Assembly (NCBI RefSeq): GCF_030272615.1
Contig: NW_026729257.1
Span: 1 to 60,307, forward strand
Reading direction: 5' to 3'
DNA from: Cryptomeria japonica
Taxonomy: Eukaryota; Streptophyta; Pinopsida; Cupressales; Cupressaceae
DNA length: 60,307 nucleotides
Below the pieces are notes generated by a model that saw nothing but the letters and a program-made list of their open reading frames with translations, made no database searches and had not been told where the DNA came from. The translations under genes were made by a program, and so were the position numbers. This document shows, piece after piece, positions 45,270-56,098 of this stretch. Every line of letters begins with the position of its first letter. Position 1 is the stretch's first letter.

Positions 45270-45510
45270 GACATAAATGCACATTTAAGACATAAACGCG
45301 CTTACATACTGCACATACGCACCTACTCTGCACAAACACACCTAAAATACATAGATGCAGCTCTGCTCTGCACAGATGCACCCATATAGTATAAACGTGC
45401 CTGAACAACATAGACGGGCTCGCATTTGAAACAAACGCCTTTTCATTTGTAGACGTGCCTGGCACAAACACAGACGCGCCTAGCACCAACACAGACGCGC
45501 CTTAGCATTT
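45270..45510 (+). repeat. CACAGACGCG motif array in the PMD intron (outer copy)
   Basis: About twelve variants, ending with two near-identical units ACACAGACGCGCCTAGCACC. It corresponds to 23540-23760 of the inner copy. Confidence 0.85.
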
Positions 45511-45617
45511 TTTTTACCTTGTTTGACATTCCTAAACATGCATTCATTGCACTACCTAGCATGCATTAATGACAATATTTATTGTGACAAAATACAAAGA
45601 GGTTTTGCGGTACTTAC

Positions 45618-45770
45618 CGGCTCTCCTGCATCTGCTGGCCTCTGAAATCGGCGAGCGTGATCGAATCTAACCCAAAGCCACTATTGATGATTGCTGCTGC
45701 TCTCTTCTCTCTCTGCACTCTGATCTCTTGGATGTGTGGATGACAATGATGATGTTTTCCCCTCATGGTC
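45618..45770 (-). other. Antisense PMD leader exon (outer copy)
   Basis: The minus strand ends in GAGAGCCG and then GTAAGTACCG (donor at 45617), identical in the exon edge to the inner copy at 23428/23429. Predicted splicing joins it to 44777. It is probably untranslated. Confidence 0.55.
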
Positions 45771-45784
45771 TATCTTATAGACTG

Positions 45785-45850
45785 CCCTAGCCCTAGCCCT
45801 AGCCCTAGCCCTAGCCCTAGCCCTAGCCCTAGCCCTAGCCCTAGCCCTAG
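45785..45850 (+). repeat. (CCCTAG)11 microsatellite
   Basis: Eleven uninterrupted CCCTAG units. The inner copy has only GAGGGCTAGGGTAGGCTAG at the matching place (about 23248), so the array expanded in this copy. The open frame at 45765 (+) with a Pro-Ser run is a by-product. Confidence 0.95.
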
Positions 45851-46064
45851 CCCTCGTTTCCCGAGTAAGTCTTCTTTATCTCGTGACTCTGTCACTCTAT
45901 CTGGTCAATCCACTCTACCCTTTATTTCTTATCAAGAGATTGTCTACGATCTTTCTAGACATTTTCATCCAATCTCTCAAGGGGGAATATCATTCACATC
46001 TTGGGACAACTTTGTATTGGTTCATATTATCTTCTTTGAAACAACACGACAAGCTGCATTGTCT

Positions 46065-46079
46065 CAAAGAGGGGCAAAA
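46065..46079 (+). promoter_or_regulatory. Polypurine tract of outer element
   Basis: CAAAGAGGGGCAAAA lies directly before the 3' LTR start, identical to the inner copy. Confidence 0.9.
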
Positions 46080-46713
46080 TGTAGACACCTAAAATTGTCC
46101 TATCTAATTAAATAAATATTTTTATTTATTTAATTATTTTAATCCTAATTCTTCTATTAATTAAATAAATCTTTATTTATTTAATTAATTCATTAACCTT
46201 TTCTACCTATGACACATGTCATTCATCTCTTAATTCCTACACTACCTACCCTCATTATTTTCTTATTTCTTCTACCTACCTTCTAATCATAGCCGACCAT
46301 TTATCTTTTACACCTCTTAATCTTATCCCTCCATTTCTTATGGTGTCTTCTATATAAGGAGATTCTTTCTTCATTATTAACCCTGATCAGTTGACTACAC
46401 AGCTACATTACGCTTTCAAACTTGCATATGCGATCAAGCCTACTTGCAATCACATTTCCATTCTTTGTTGAGCTCTTGTGCACATATAAAATCTGAGAGC
46501 AAATATATCAAGCAAGATCAATGGAGATAGGAAGAATGGAGATCCGAACCCTATTGGACATGTGATGGTATAATCTTTGTGATTTCATTTGATTTGCATT
46601 GTCTTAGGTAAGCTTTATATGTTATGGTGGATCTTTGTTGTTGTTAGGCTAGGGTTTTGTGGTTGAATTCATTTAGTCTTTCAATATTGTTGTTTCCATT
46701 TTCACCATATATA
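46080..46713 (+). repeat. 3' LTR of outer element
   Basis: Starts TGTAGACACC and ends near CCATATATA; 634 bp. It has a TATA box at about 46351. Compared with the other three LTRs it lacks about 155 bp holding the middle U3 palindromes. The deletion runs between two copies of TTTATTTAATTAATTCATT, consistent with recombination between direct repeats. Confidence 0.93.
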
Positions 46714-47032
46714 GTATTAAAGCTTTAATTTACTCACTTTTATGGTGTCTCCTATTTAAATGCACCCCCATGGTTCTAGATTCTTACATAAAGGAGTTTC
46801 CTAATCCTTAGTACCCTTTTTATGGACATCAAGTGTCTCTCAAACATCTCTTCTAGTTTTCTCCTAGAAATTATATGTTTGATCCATTAGTATCCTACCT
46901 CTAAGCTAGTAATAGGAGCTCTAACTCTCTATCACCTACTAGTGGATGAACTTCTAGCTATCTAGACTCAACAAAATTATTAATCTATCTCTTGTCATCT
47001 CTCCTACTCAAATAGTCAATACAAAAAATCAA
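46714..47032. other. Spacer, nothing identified
   Basis: AT-rich, no ORF or repeat supported. Confidence 0.4.
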
Positions 47033-49860
47033 GGAAAAATGAAAAAACTATTGTTGGTGCTCTTATTATTATTAGTTATGAATTATGTTAACAAAATCTT
47101 AATTCTAAGATTATTTAAAACCATTTTAATGAAATTTATGAATCCTATCCCTATTAAAATGTATTCATTCAAATGGTTTGTAACTATGATGCTAAAAATA
47201 TGGTTCAATGAAAGCAAGCATACACATAGATGAGACAATATAATGAAATTAAGAAGCAAATAGAAAGCTAAACAAATGCAAGCCAAATATTTCTTTGAGA
47301 TGTCCCATCCTCCTCTATTCTTGAGGACCTTGAAGGTTGAATAATTGTTGGCTCTCAGTAGAGCAATGACCACCAAAGTGTCTACTTCATTATTGTATGC
47401 ATGATTAATCTAAAACGCTAATTGTGCTAGATGATTGAGATAAAATTTCCTATAGTAATGATGCTAAAAATATGAATGCGAGGGATGTTTATTACTCCAA
47501 AATGAGGGGTATTTATAGGAATTCCAAGGCCAAAGATGAGGTGGTAGGAATCGATGGTCCAGATTTGATTTGAAGATATCAAGGGTCAAGATTGACGAGG
47601 TTGAGGAAGAGGTTGGAGGAAGGGAAACATGTCATCTATGTGGTGACAAGTGTCAAGTAACCTTGCTCATAAGAGGGCAAGTCTCTAAAGGAGGAGGCAT
47701 GTGGCAAAAGTGTCATGTGTCTCAAGAGGAGAATATCCAACCCATAAGAGGTTCAGATAAAAGAGGTTAGGATGTGCAAGAGGATAGGGTTAGTTAGATC
47801 CTATAATTAGATAGAATGGGTTAGGTTAGGGGGGAGTTAGGTTAGGTGGTTAAAAGTTAGGAGCCATGTGCTCAATTTGAATTTAAAAATTCAAATATTT
47901 AGAAAAAGATAATTAATCTCAACAAATCATGATTTGATTTGTTTTAACTAATTATGAGATTAGAAGAATGAATTTAAATGGGGGAGGATTAATCAAAAGG
48001 GGATATGAAATGAACTATATAAATAAATCATGTAGATTTATTTACTAGTAGATGAATAGGGAAATTAATCAAATTGCTTGTGAATTCAATTAAATGGGAA
48101 GGGGGATTAATTAAATAACTACGTATTTAATTACTCATCTTCAAACCATTTTTAAGTGTATACATTAACAATGAATAAAGAATTATTATTATTTGTGTGT
48201 TGTTTTTTCTCTAAAGTTCATATGGTATTAGAGAATATGGTTCATGCATTATAATGGAGAATCTATGACACTCACTTTCATATTCTCCTTTGCATGATGA
48301 TAAATACAAAGAAGACTAGTCACGTTTGTTTATATTTGGGTTGTTGATGGTGGTGTTGTTTTTATAGTATTTGTTGTTGGTATCATCATAACAGGAGAGT
48401 TTGGATTGGTACTTCTCCATTGAGTTTTGAGAATGGAACCTGTGTTTTTCTTTTAGATATTACAAAGCATATTCCTGGGGATGATGATAAAGAGTTTCAG
48501 ATATTAATTTGAAGTCTCATTTTCTAAGAAAAATATGAGTGATGGCTCACCAGCAGATGATTAGTAATGCCACAAGGTCAGATGATCAGAGGTTGGCATG
48601 GATGGAAGGTCCCCTTGGCTTGGTTGCTTGATTCTAGAGAAGACTTCTATTTGTGACACCCTGTTCTTTTTTGACCCCGTGTGTACAGAATCCTAGTTGC
48701 TATTTTGACATATTCTACTATTGGAATTTTGTACTAGCCTTTGCTTCATATTGATAAATGTATATGGTTGTAGCTACAAGCCTAGGTTTGGTATTATGAT
48801 GTAATGTAAATGTAATCTATGACTGGTATACTAGCAAGTATTTGTGGGTTTGTCTAGATTCTTAGGCTTTATGCACCTATGGACTCAAATTATACTTCGA
48901 TGTATTTTAGCTTTTACCTTGTAATCAACAAAAAAAAAATGAGTGAGCTTTTGAATGTCAAATGCTAAAATAATTTTTGCAAGAGCAATTGGTGATGGTT
49001 ACATTGGCAAATAAGTAATAGATAACCCCAGATCTAATTTGTTATCACCAGGTACTTGTCCTTGCACAATGACAACCTATTATAGCTATATAGATTTGGA
49101 AGGTCGAGTTTTGATTTCCATCGTACATTTTGCATAATCATGAGGGATTTAGTTTGAATATTTTTATTTGGTTAGTCTTTAATTTTATACATTAAGCAAC
49201 ATATTAAGTCTAGATAATGTTAGTCAATTCAGAATATTAAATACTTTGAAATCTAAAAATCAAAACTTAATGTGTGTGATTTAAGCCATCCGATTTTATC
49301 TCAAATCTTAAATATACATCAACAAAATGACACATCAACGCAGGTGGAGATCAATGAAGGAGAGGCCAAGGCTGTTGATGATTGATTTAAGGGAGTAAGG
49401 ATCCAAGGATAATTTAGTGTTAGTATAATATCTTAAAATGTATTTCATATATATTTATGAGTGTGGTATTTCTTTATGTAGCTCCTTGGCTTAAAATATT
49501 GTAATGAAGAAAAACCCTAGTATTTGTGGTAAACTTATGTGAAAACCATGAAAAGTTAATGAAAGGATACTTTTGTTTAAATCAAGGTCATGATCTAGAA
49601 AACTTGAGCTTACTATAGTAGAAAGTGTGAGTTTTTACTATGTTTGCATTAAGGGGGGAATGTTAGGAAAATTATTGTCAATGTTCTTATTGTTGTTGGT
49701 TACGAGTTGTTTTAACAACTCATTAATTCTACAATTAGTTAAAACTATATGAGAAAGATTTAAGGAAGGTTCTTCCCATAAAATGTATTCATCTGAATGG
49801 TTTGTAATAATGAATACAAAAACTATTATTATTTGTGTGTTCTTCTACTTTGAAATTTAA
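47033..49860 (+). mobile_element. Small non-autonomous LTR retrotransposon
   Basis: The 3' LTR (49661 to about 49860, starting TGTTAGGAAAATTATTG) is preceded by the polypurine tract AAGGGGGGAA (49651-49660). The 5' LTR starts near 47033, ends at 48220 and is followed by TGGTATTAGAGA (48223), a one-base variant of the tRNA-iMet primer site. The LTRs share TATTGTTG-like starts, AAAATGTATTCAT, ATGGTTTGTAA and ATTATTATTTGTGTGTT. The internal part (48221-49650) has no retrotransposon ORF, so the element relied on proteins supplied by others. Confidence 0.7.
47185..48164 (+). mobile_element. 980-bp insertion inside the 5' LTR, possibly a solo LTR
   Basis: The shared LTR sequence breaks off after ATGGTTTGTAAC and resumes at AATGAATAAAGAATTATT. 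The inserted piece runs from TATGATGC to GTGTATACA, with GTAAC/TTAAC (47180-47184, 48165-48169) as a near-perfect 5-bp duplication. It contains TATTTATAGG near 47510, a TATA-like box often seen in LTRs, and an ORF at 47570-47770 without recognisable domain. Confidence 0.55.
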
Positions 49861-52559
49861 TAGATGATTGAAACCTTCTTTTGTTTATCATGGATACCAC
49901 TAATATATGGGAAAAATTGAATGACTATGATACCACCTCCTTTTACATGTGCTCTAACTACATAGTAATCTTTATTTTCAATTGATATTCCTTATAGACA
50001 AATAAGAGTGTGACATTTTCCATTCACATATTTTTTGTGAATATGTGTGACACTATATTTTAAATACTAATATAAAGATGAGTTCTATTTCAAAATTATA
50101 ATAATAAAAATGAAATACGTATTGCTTTGTAGCTGCTAGAAGAATGTAAACCATATGCAAACAAAGAAATAGGGTTAACAACATTCATCTGTTATCACAC
50201 GGTGATATGAAATTTTGTTAGTGGAGAGGAAATAGATGAGTGATTTGACCAAAATAAGAAAGAAAAACAAGCCTGCTAAATGTGTCATCTCCAAGTGCCT
50301 TTTCAGAGTTTTCAGATATAATACTCTTGTTAATCTGAACTATGTAGCCAAATGAAATCGGTGGGACAATTTCATTTCTAATTAGTTTAAGGCAATTTAA
50401 TTTTTTGATCAATAGTTTCTCGAGACAGGAATACAAAAATCTGAAACTCCCAATGGCAGTTAGAATGGTTAGTAACACTGTTCTACATTGTTGAATTATG
50501 GAGAATGATAATTAATTACATATCCATACGACAATGTGTAAATCAAAAGGTAACCTTGAAAGCAAAGTCACAGATGTTATGTGAAGGCAAATACCACCAC
50601 AGAAAAGAAATGGCTATAGTCTATGTATAGATACAATCCTGCTCAATTCACATATATGTGATGAATTAATTGAATGTAGACTGTGTTAACACATGAATTA
50701 TTCCATGTGAGCGGTACAACGAAATATGCCAAATATGCCAAATGTAGACTGTGTTAACACTCTTCAAGAATGGAAACGAATCAACTATATACCAGATACC
50801 ATTGAACTTCGACATAATCAATTTGTTGTAGTTATAAAAGTATGTAGTTATTAGAGGCAATACTAAGTAAGGTATCGGAGGTATTGGAGAAAACAGTTTC
50901 TTTCAGCATTATGAAGGACGCATACACTTCGTTGGAACAGATTCTGGATTACGAAAGAAATTTATATTACGCGCAAAATTGATTTTAAATAAATAAAAAA
51001 TTGATTTTAAATAAATGTGACGTGTAGATGACAAGGAAAATGCATGCATGTTTCAGTTTTCTATAATTATTATTTTAGTACTCTGAATAAAATAGAATCA
51101 TTGCCACTTGTTTCTAAGTATATGAAACTGTTACATCTTTGATGAGAGTGAGAGAGTGCAGCATTATTCAGCGCCATGTCTTTTTTGACAACTAATAAAC
51201 ATGCAAGACAATTATGTGATATCTCTCGACATTATTTTACATATATATTTTTAGATTATAGATATACTAGTTACTATTAAACTCTTTTGTGGTTAGCTCA
51301 TATTTATAAGAAGCTTGTTTAGAATGTTTGTTGTATTTTGTTCATGTTTTGACTAAATTTTCTTATAAAATGAAGAGAAATCTTTTATTAATCAAAAAAT
51401 CACAAAACAGAGAATGCGTGGATAGAAATAAATATAATTGTTTGTTCTCTATAAACAAATATATGGTTTTTGTCTTATTAAGATTAACTAATTAAATTAT
51501 TTCTAGAAAATAATTTTATTTTATTAATAATTTATTATTACAATCTCAATAAAATTTATAAGTTTTGAAAGAAAAGTTATTCTAGTCTATGGATTTCCAT
51601 AAGATGTATGAATGGTTATCCTAATAAAAATATTTTTGAAAATGTTCTAGTAGATATTCATACATTTTTATGGTTGTTATGTGTGTAGGGGTGCAGGGAC
51701 GTGCAATTTTTTCTTGAAGTGACATATTAATTTTCTATTAAATTTTATTTATGTTTTGGAGCCATCTTCTTATGACAATATTTAAAGGATAGAATTACAA
51801 TGAACTTTAAAATTTGATCAAAACTACTACACACATGCATAAACACATAATAAATAAGTTAATCGATACAAATCATAACACTTGTATACTTGGATAAATC
51901 CCTATTATGAGAAGAATATGACAACATAAAGTAGACCAATGTATTATTCAATCAACAATATCATCACAATGCACTTGTAAAAAAGCTTTAAATAGATTAT
52001 CACTATCATATATTCTTGATTAATTTTCTTACCATTCTAATTACTCATAAATTTATACAATACAATATAGCTACTCTAAGAACCTAATTTATATGCATAT
52101 AAAAAAATGGTAAATCATAAATTAATTTTGAATAAGAAATAAATTGTTATAAGCCATCTTAATAGTAATTGCATATATCTTTTATACTTTCAATTTCAAC
52201 TATCTTATATTTTATTTCTTATAATGTGAAATTATGGAGATCTCATGTTTTATTTTTTTATTGTAGCAATTCAGGACTTCCTCAAATAAATAACAAACAA
52301 GTAAATTAATATCTAATCTATTTTCCATTAAGGTGATAATTCATTTTGGATAATTCTCTATCATAAAATTTGTGGGAATCTCACATGATATAAGGAGATA
52401 ATATGCAACTCAATTCTTCTTAATGTTATGTAAGACTTTATCTGTGAATAAAAATCTATTGAGAACCACTATGAAAAAGGAGGTAAAACTTTGGCCAATA
52501 TATCTAGAGTTTCTTTCTTCTATTCTAATTTAAAGAAATAACATAAAGAAATAGAGAAA
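49861..52559. other. AT-rich region with one unassigned minus-strand ORF
   Basis: A minus-strand frame at 50478-50218 reads MLLTILTAIGSFRFLYSCLE then NEIVPPISFGYIVQINKS and SEKALGDDTFSRL. It looks more protein-like than its surroundings and may be an exon, but I cannot name it. TGTAGACTGTGTTAACAC occurs twice (near 50676 and 50745). ATTGATTTTAAATAAAT is duplicated near 50982 and 51000. The rest is featureless. Confidence 0.3.
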
Positions 52560-52930
52560 GAACTAGAGCGGATAAGTGTTGCATATAACCCTGTATAAGA
52601 TCCAGCTTTAGATTTTGGCAAATTGGTTAATACTTTGCAACATCTGTTAGATGTCTATTATTTTGAACAGGTTAAGCAAGTTAGATCCTTGAAAGAACTG
52701 AAGAACCAGTTGATCCCCAAACTTAAAATTCTACAGAGGGCATATAAGGATTCTAAAGCAATTTTGGCTACACCAAAGATGAGCATAGTGAATGCAATGA
52801 AATAATTTGTTGCACAAGTTATGATAACTATTGAGATCGTTGAAACATTATTTGAGACATGGGTTAATGATTTTACACAGATGAAGTCTCATTTCATTGA
52901 CATTTTCTTAGGACTTCCATTGTAAAAATT
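52560..52930 (+). pseudogene. 3' end of an LTR-element extra ORF (coiled-coil)
   Basis: Reading: EIEKELERISVAYNP, DFGKLVNTLQHLLDVYYFEQ, VRSLKELKNQLIPKLKILQR, AYKDSKAILATPKM, then after a stop FVAQVMITIEIVETLFETW and SHFIDIFLGLPL. Heptad-like Leu/Ile/Lys pattern predicts a coiled coil. It lies just before a polypurine tract and LTR, so it is probably the C-terminus of the last ORF of the element, related in style to the ORF at 56099. Confidence 0.5.
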
Positions 52931-53111
52931 CTTATATTTATGTAGTTTTTGATGCAAATTTTTATTTTACTTTTCAATTTGGCATTGTTGTCAAAGAGGG
53001 AGTAGAAATATGTATGTGATGTAAAATTTTGTATGTACTATTAAGGGGGAGTCTATACATTTTTGTAAGCACACTTAGTTGTCTCAAAATTTTCTAAGTG
53101 TTGCCATCAAT

Positions 53112-53126
53112 GCCAAAGGGGGAGAT
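53112..53126 (+). promoter_or_regulatory. Polypurine tract
   Basis: CCAAAGGGGGAGAT directly precedes TGTTGGC at 53127, marking the LTR as the 3' LTR of whatever lies on the left. Confidence 0.85.
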
Positions 53127-54257
53127 TGTTGGCTTGATGATGATTTTTGTATTGGATGACTTTATGTGTTGTCATTGATGGAACACATATACACACAAAT
53201 ATTAGATAAGTCAATAGATACTACTCCTAAGTCTTTGTATTGCAAACCGATATCATTTGTATAGAAAAGTTCAACCGGTATCAAGGTGTCTAAACCGGTA
53301 TATGTAGACAACTGGTATATGCAAGAATGACAATTGGTTTTGGTCAATTCCACTGACACCAATTTTGAGATGAAATGGAGATTGACAAGGAGATGAATGG
53401 AGGACAATCGATATATGAGTTGAAAGCAGCTAACACTCAACCAGTATCAGTGTTCAAACTAGTTTCATAGATTATGTGATGAGTTATCACCGGTCGTGAT
53501 GAGTTATCTCTAACCAACAGTTTTGGTGGTGATTTGTGATGTGTTATGAAAGATTGTCCAGATATACTGAACCTAGGAAATAATGATGAGGTTCTTGATT
53601 CTGACATGAAATCTAATGTCTATAAATAGACATTGTGATGAACTATTTCTATGATGCAAGATACGAGTTGTGTTAAGAGCTAGAATTTATGCGAATGGCA
53701 GAGTATGTCAGTGATGCAGTATTGAATGAGCAGAAAGGGATTTATACAAGCAAGATGTGATATTTCTAGATCATACCACCTATTGTTTTCTAATCACTAC
53801 AGCAGTTAAATCCCCTAACCGGGTAAGCTCTAACAAGCTTCATTATACAAATCCTCTAACCACGTGATCCATTATTTTGGGTTTGAAATCCTCTACCGAG
53901 GTTACTCCTAATAGGGTATTACCTTTAACAAGGTATAGCTCCTAATAGAGCATTGGGATCTTTAACAAGATTCACTCCCAACAGAGCACTTTGTAGACCT
54001 TAACCAGTCAGTTACCTATTACTGCAGATAGTTAACTTGTGAGTCCCATCTCACTCTGGTTTTTCCTAGTTGGGTTTCCCACGTATAAACACTTGTGTTA
54101 TGGTGAATGTTTTACTTATTGTGAATGTGGTTATAACACTTTGGATTGCATGCAAAGTCTTAAGTAAACTGGTTAATTGCTTTTACTGGTCTAGGTTTAA
54201 AGTGTCATTTTTTTTCTATCACTACCCCTCCCTTCTCAGTGCTTTATAAGTCTATCA
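53127..54257 (+). repeat. LTR shared by left and right internal regions
   Basis: 1,131 bp from TGTTGGCTTGATG to TCTATCA. U3 carries repeated AACCGGTATAT-like motifs (about 53226-53440). The TATA box is TATAAATA at 53621-53628. A polypurine tract lies before it and a primer site after it, so both a left 3' end and a right 5' start use this one LTR. Confidence 0.85.
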
Positions 54258-54259
54258 AT

Positions 54260-54272
54260 TGGTATCAGAGCC
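54260..54272 (+). promoter_or_regulatory. tRNA-iMet primer-binding site
   Basis: TGGTATCAGAGCC, the standard plant retrotransposon site complementary to the 3' end of initiator tRNA-Met, two bases after the LTR. Confidence 0.95.
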
Positions 54273-54319
54273 TAACTTCCTTAAGGCCTAACTACTTAGA
54301 AGGAAACCCTAAAGTCAGT

Positions 54320-55030
54320 ATGGGGGATATGAGTTATAGAGAGATGGCTAGAGTACTTGATGCAACTAGGGAAGAGCTTGAAACCCTGAGAGGTAGATTC
54401 AAAGCTTCACAAGTAAAGAGGAGAGAATTGACTGAGCAATTACTGGAGATCTCTGACAATAGTTCTTTTGATGAGGCTAATATTGATGCACTGGTTGAAG
54501 AACTGGAGAAACTGAATGGTGAAAATCTAAACCTGAGGAGAGAACTTGAAGCCCTAACAATCCGTATGAGTCAAGAACTTGAAGCAAGGAAGGTAGCTGA
54601 AGACCTGATCAAAGAGAGAGATCATGATATTTCCAAGATCAAGTAGGAGAATGCAGCTTTGCATGAACATTAGCAAGAGGAGAAGGAAGAGAAAGAAGCA
54701 TTACAGTTAGATCTTGAGATGGCAATGTCTCTTATAGAGACTCTTACAAAGCATAATGAAGATCTTACCAAAGAGCTTACTGCGGCTAATGGGAAGCTTG
54801 ACAAATTTAACAAGAGCTCCTCTATGTTGGATGAATAGATCCAATCTCAAAGAATGAAAGGTGACACATCTAGATTAGGATTCAACACATCTAAGAAAGG
54901 AGAATCTCTCGGTACCAAGACCAACATGCATGAAGGTAAAATTGCTCCTAAGGCTAAGAAGCCTACCAGTAAGAAAGCTTACAAACCTGTTTTCTTTATC
55001 TATCATAAACCTAGACATACTACTAATGTG
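54320..55030 (+). pseudogene. gag-like coiled-coil protein, N-terminal part
   Basis: Starts MGDMSYREMARVLDATREE. The next ~100 codons are Glu/Leu/Lys-rich with clear heptads (LVEELEKLNGENLNLRRELE). After a stop at 54644, in the same frame, come LQLDLEMAMSLIETLTKHNE and LTKELTAANGKLDKFNK. A basic stretch follows (APKAKKPTSKKAYKPVFF). No capsid motif is visible, so calling it gag rests on position after the primer site and on the zinc knuckle downstream. Confidence 0.6.
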
Positions 55031-55267
55031 TGTAGATGAAGATCTAATGAGAACACGGGCTATACTATTGATGTGTCTAGGGGATTTGAAGGTCATTGTT
55101 ACACATAAAATATATATGGACATAGATTAATTGAATGCATATATGGAGTGAACAATCCGACACTTCACATGAATCCAAGACCTATTGGTGACTGGATAAG
55201 GTCTTATGACAACTAGAGAAGCATGAATTGACAAAAATCCTATGTCAACTAGTTCAGTCCCTATGAG

Positions 55268-55606
55268 ATGGAAAAGGTAACCAATATAATTTGTACAATT
55301 TGCAATAACTTTAGTCTTGTGGATATGAACTTTAGGAGAAGGACTGGAACAGGTAATGCAGGACCTTGGAGAGCATCTAGGATGGCTTGCTATTATTGTC
55401 ACAAACTGGGACACATGGCTAAGCTCTGTAGAGAAAAGAATAACAAACTAGTAAACCACTCTGAAGATCAGAAAGGAAAGAAGAAGGTTCATGTTGAAGA
55501 AACCAGAGCGGAGATTAACAAAATTTGGAAGAAGAAAAGTGAGGACAAGCTAGCACAAGATTCAAACCCTTCACCGAGTGTGGAGAATGCTATATCGGTA
55601 AACTGA
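55268..55606 (+). pseudogene. Zinc-knuckle segment of the same protein
   Basis: The frame holds RRRTGTGNAGPWRASRMA, then CYYCHKLGHMAKLC, a perfect C-x2-C-x4-H-x4-C nucleocapsid knuckle, then a Lys-rich tail (KKKVHVEETRAEINKIWKKK) and a stop at 55604. It binds the element's RNA in related proteins. The frame is shifted relative to 54320. Confidence 0.8.
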
Positions 55607-55739
55607 GCTTTTCAACAAGCCTAAGGGGAGCATAATGGTAAATCTATTTCTGGACCCCTAGAAGAGTGTATGGCAAGAGATTTTTGCATTTCAAGTTGTA
55701 ATATGTGAATTTTTTATATTTTTCTCGATGGGTTTTCTA

Positions 55740-55860
55740 AGGATTACCAACCGGTTATATACCTACCGGTACAAGCGAGTTTGTTAAGCGATAAATTAGG
55801 GTTTGTTACACTACCAGTAGTGTAATTAATGAAGTGGGTAAGTTTATAAAAGAAAGTCTT
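55740..55860 (+). promoter_or_regulatory. Possible internal promoter
   Basis: Two palindromic ACCGGT motifs (AACCGGTT 55749-55756; TACCGGTA 55764-55771), a 9-bp inverted repeat TTACACTAC/GTAGTGTAA (55805-55813 and 55816-55824) and a TATA-like TTTATAAAAG (55843-55852) precede an ATG at 56099. The ACCGGT-plus-TATA layout echoes the LTR U3. Confidence 0.4.
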
Positions 55861-56098
55861 ACTAAGTTATTTTTACCTTAATTGCATTCGAAGAAGAATT
55901 TGTGAGAACTTGCAAAGTGAAACAGAGCATTGTTAGCTGATTGCAAACTGATTTGTTCTATGGATCATAAGTTGAATCGGATTTGAAGTGAAGGAAGGTG
56001 AATCAGGTGTGCATACGAGAGATCAATTGGAAACCCTACCAGCATGAAGGGAATAAGGTATTTTTGTTAATATCTCTCTCGAATCAATATTATCTAGA

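Larger units (their letters stand above)
22166..46713 (+). mobile_element. Outer Tat-type Ty3/gypsy element (interrupted)
   Basis: A plus-strand LTR retrotransposon of about 13.3 kb once the 11.3-kb insertion is removed. Parts: 5' LTR split into 22166-22226 and 33506-34237; primer site; decayed gag; protease; a linker with a G-patch-like motif; RT; RNase H; a second RNase H; integrase; a hairpin trio; an antisense plant mobile domain gene; polypurine tract; 3' LTR 46080-46713. Two RNase H domains and the DGGAS protease motif point to the Tat lineage. A shared ATAGTAT at both ends suggests a target duplication with eroded LTR tips. Many stops show that it is old. Confidence 0.92.

Noticed and set aside
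45765-46115. Plus-strand ORF with Pro-Ser repeats
   Set aside because: Product of the CCCTAG microsatellite; it runs into the LTR and is not conserved in the inner copy.
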